DNA of 7,328 nt. It comes from Anaerolineales bacterium (GTDB lineage: Bacteria > Chloroflexota > Anaerolineae > 4572-78 > J111). The notes below the pieces were generated by a model. That model had not been told where the DNA came from and made no database searches. It saw nothing but the letters and a program-made list of their open reading frames with translations. The position numbers and the translations under genes were made by a program. The stretch lies in the NCBI GenBank assembly GCA_012032575.1, contig JAAUSP010000387.1:1-7328 (forward strand). The letters run 5' to 3'. Below, piece by piece: positions 5,477 through 7,328 of the stretch; positions within the stretch are counted from its first letter, which is position 1; each line of letters opens with the position of its first letter.

Positions 5477-5511
5477 CCCTACTCCCTACTCCCTACTCCC
5501 TACTCCTTACT
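5477..5511. repeat. Heptamer tandem repeat CCCTACT
   Basis: Four perfect CCCTACT units (5477-5504) are followed by one CCTTACT (5505-5511). The repeat overlaps the 3' end of the regulator gene: its TAG (5502-5500 on the minus strand) and the last residues (RSKE) are read from this tract. It resembles the short tandemly repeated repetitive (STRR) heptamers known from filamentous cyanobacteria. Confidence 0.9.
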
Positions 5512-6128
5512 CCTCAACCTATAGCCAAAGCCCCAGACCGTCTCGATCCACTCTTTGCCGATGCGCTCACGGACCCGGCTGACCATTTTATCTATCTGGT
5601 AATCATACACAGCGTCGCTCTGATCCTCCGGCCAGACGGCGGCGGCCAGTTCATCCTTGCTCACGGCCTCGCCGGCCCGCTGCGAGAGATAGAGCAGCAG
5701 CTCAAACTGCTTGGCGGTGAGCGGCGGCGATAGAAGCTGGCCGTGCAGCCAGACCTGGCGGGCGTTGGCATCCACCCGCAGCCGGGCCAGCGCAGCGGCC
5801 AGGTCGGGTTGGGTGCGGGTGGCGGCGGGGTCAACAAAACGCAGCACCACCGCGCCGATACGGATTTCCGCGCCGTCGGCCAGGGCGTTTCAGCGGTCAC
5901 GCGCTCATTGTCCAGCAGCGTGCCGTTCTTGCTGTCCAAATCGCGCAGCCAATAAACTTCCTCCCGCCGCACAATCTGGGCATGGCGGCGGCTGGTAAAA
6001 TCGTTATCCAGTACCACCTGGCAGCTTGCCGCCCGGCCCAGCGTGGTTACATCATCCACCAGCAAAATTTCCTGGCCTGTCCGGCCCCATCCCTCGCGCA
6101 CCACCAACCTGGCAACGTTATGACTCAT
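5500..6128 (-). CDS. FHA + OmpR-type winged-helix transcriptional regulator (one frameshift)
   Basis: A cytoplasmic DNA-binding protein of 209 aa after repair. Residues about 8-98 are an FHA domain, which binds phosphothreonine: LGR (30-32), SRRHA (46-50), DLDSKNGTLL (63-72) and, after repair, PLADGAEIRIG. Residues about 115-206 are a Trans_reg_C winged helix (LTAKQFELLLYLSQRAGEAV, ELAAAVW, DYQIDKMVSRVRERIG, ETVWGFGYRL). There is no receiver domain, so input probably comes through FHA rather than Asp phosphorylation. EmbR of mycobacteria, controlled by kinase PknH, uses the same modules in the opposite order. One base is missing in the run at 5883-5885. I chose ATG 6128 because AGGA stands 8 nt upstream; a TTG at 6134 is too close to it. 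The gene is divergent from a Ser/Thr kinase, its likely partner. Confidence 0.85.
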
Positions 6129-6150
6129 GCTCAAAATCCTGATTTGTGCT

Positions 6151-6178
6151 ATTATAGGGGAGAGGTGTCAGTAGTCAG
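6151..6178 (-). promoter_or_regulatory. Promoter of the FHA regulator gene
   Basis: On the minus strand a perfect -10 TATAAT (6156-6151) is preceded at 16 bp by CTGACT (6178-6173), a 4/6 match to the -35 consensus. Transcription would start near 6145, giving a short leader before the ATG at 6128. The -35 lies inside the TCAGTAG tandem repeat, so changes in repeat number could alter the promoter. Confidence 0.6.
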
Positions 6179-6186
6179 TAGTCAGA
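6168..6186. repeat. Heptamer tandem repeat TCAGTAG
   Basis: Two perfect TCAGTAG units (6168-6181) and a partial third (TCAGA) are present, period 7. The tract overlaps the putative -35 of the regulator gene on the minus strand. Confidence 0.75.
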
Positions 6187-6190
6187 TTAC

Positions 6191-6211
6191 GTGATGCGTG
6201 ATGCGTGATGC
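6191..6211. repeat. Heptamer tandem repeat GTGATGC
   Basis: Three perfect GTGATGC units are followed by a partial GTGA. It is the second of three different 7-bp repeat families in the intergenic region between regulator and kinase. Confidence 0.85.
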
Positions 6212-6224
6212 GTGAATTTATCAT

Positions 6225-6273
6225 CCAACACCCAACACCCAACACCCGACACCCAACACCTGACACCTGACAC
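6225..6273. repeat. Heptamer tandem repeat CCAACAC (seven units)
   Basis: Seven 7-bp units occupy 49 bp: CCAACAC three times, CCGACAC, CCAACAC, then CTGACAC twice. Variants cluster at the kinase-proximal end. It lies 40 bp before the kinase start and may contain or displace its promoter. Confidence 0.9.
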
Positions 6274-6313
6274 CTATTCATGATACACAACATACCCTCA
6301 TAGACAAGCTGTG

Positions 6314-7328
6314 ATGGCAGAAGAACTGCTGGGCCGGCAGATAGGCCCCTACCACATTGAAGCGATTTTGGGCAGCGGCGGAATGGCCGTGGTTTACCGC
6401 GCCCGTAATAACCGGGGCGACGCGGTGGCGTTGAAAATCCTCTTTCCGCCGCCGGGCGCGGGCAAGGAAATGCAGGCCCGCTTCGAGCGCGAAGGCCGCA
6501 CGGCCATGCGGCTGCGCCACCCGGCCATTGTCCATGTGCTGGAAGCGGGTCAGGCCGGGGGCCGGGCCTTTATGGCCATGACCCTGATCGAAGGCGAGAC
6601 GCTGGCCGACCGGCTGGCCCGCGCCGGCTCGCTGGACGAAACCAGCGCCACCGACATCGCCTGGCAAATGGCCGACGCCTGGATTATGCCCACCGCCAGG
6701 GCGTGGTCCACCGCGACATCAAGCCCTCCAACATTCTGCTGGCCGCGGATGGCCGGGCGCTGCTGACCGATTTCGGAGTGGCTCTGGCCCTCGACGATTT
6801 GGCCCTGACCCGCACCGGGCACACCGTCGGCACGCCGGCCTATATGGCCCCGGAGCAGGCCAGCGGCCAGGAAGTGGATGGCCGGGCCGACCTCTACAGC
6901 CTGGGCGTGGTGCTGTACCACATGGTCACCGGCCGCACCCCGTTTCGCGGCAACACCCCCCAGGTGCTCCACGCCCACGTGTATGACCCGCCGCCGGCTC
7001 CGTCGAGCATAGCCAAAGTATCGCCGGGGCTGGAAACGATTATTTTGCGGGCGCTGGCCAAAGACCCGGCCCAGCGTTTTCCCAGCGGCACGGCCATGGC
7101 CCAGGCCCTGGCCCGCCTGAGCGATCAAACCACGCCGATGCCGGTCTCGACCCAGGCAAAGCCGTCCCGCCTCCGCTGGCTCTGGCCTGTCATAGGCGTC
7201 CTGTTTTTAGGTCTGCTCGGCGTTTTTATCTCGTTCAGCTTTACCTCTGTCACCCTGACCAGCACCAGCACACCCCGGCCAACACCCACCGCCTGGGCCA
7301 CACCCCTGCCGACCTTCACGCCGACGGC
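6314..7328 (+). CDS. Membrane-anchored Ser/Thr protein kinase (one frameshift, 3' end outside window)
   Basis: A Hanks-type (PknB-like) kinase that phosphorylates Ser/Thr on cytoplasmic partners. Residues 13 to about 270 contain all key motifs: glycine loop LGSGGMAVVY (19-28), ATP-binding K41 in AVALK, helix-C Glu E60 (RFERE), HRDIKPSN with catalytic D135, DFG (153-155), a Thr-rich activation loop (T166, T168, T171, T174) and GTPAYMAPEQ, then DLYSLGVVLYHMVTG. The frame breaks at 6678-6679; one extra C gives ADALDYAHRQGVVHRD. Residues about 289-310 (WLWPVIGVLFLGLLGVFISF) are a membrane segment, followed by a Thr/Pro/Ser-rich outer linker cut by the window end; any sensor domain lies beyond. 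ATG 6314 overlaps a GTG at 6311, and no clear SD is seen. It is divergent from the FHA regulator. Confidence 0.93.

Noticed and set aside
3505..6766. Decay of the lipoprotein, regulator and kinase into pseudogenes
   Set aside because: Each break is a single missing base, reading frames are otherwise free of stops, and all key motifs survive.
6550..7128. Long minus-strand ORF opposite the kinase
   Set aside because: Antisense shadow in GC-rich coding DNA; the + strand holds the HRD, DFG and APE motifs.

Overview
The window looks like a piece of a Chloroflexota genome (Anaerolineae/Caldilineae-like is my guess). The clues are Thr/Pro-rich linkers in the exported proteins, a lipoprotein with an SH3-like domain and tandem 'LGC' domains, a kinase with a Pro/Thr-rich outer part, and a secreted protein ending in a short FLPLLLK tail. 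This assignment rests on remembered family style, not on a marker gene.

Layout, left to right: (1) the 3' part of cas4, then cas1 and cas2 on the + strand, forming a type I-C-style adaptation operon. (2) A CRISPR leader with a hairpin and U-run, one intact I-C-type repeat, two back-to-back hairpins and one intact type I-E-style repeat; a degenerate I-E repeat may lie exactly one 61-nt unit upstream of the intact one. (3) A secreted Spondin_N + DUF11 protein on the + strand, with a dyad that spans its -10 box and Shine-Dalgarno. (4) A convergent, minus-strand lipoprotein gene with its own terminator and an elaborate upstream region: a nested dyad, 11-bp-pitch direct repeats and a three-way-junction palindrome. 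(5) A minus-strand FHA + winged-helix regulator flanked on both sides by heptamer tandem repeats. (6) A divergent, membrane-anchored Ser/Thr protein kinase cut off by the window end.

Four genes (cas1, lipoprotein, FHA regulator, kinase) are broken by frameshifts. All seven shifts can be repaired by adding ONE base, six of them in or beside a run of 3-5 identical bases, and each repair restores family-consistent sequence. I read these as undercalled homopolymers in the data, not pseudogenes; the CDS spans given are for the repaired genes.

The most interesting system-level hypothesis is a compact phospho-signalling circuit. The transmembrane kinase would phosphorylate a partner recognised by the FHA domain of the divergent regulator, which has an OmpR-type DNA-binding domain but no receiver. 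That regulator could act on the lipoprotein gene, whose upstream region carries direct repeats with the 11-bp pitch OmpR-family proteins use. The other focus is the CRISPR remnant, where lone repeats of two different subtypes lie about 135 bp apart behind a I-C adaptation operon.
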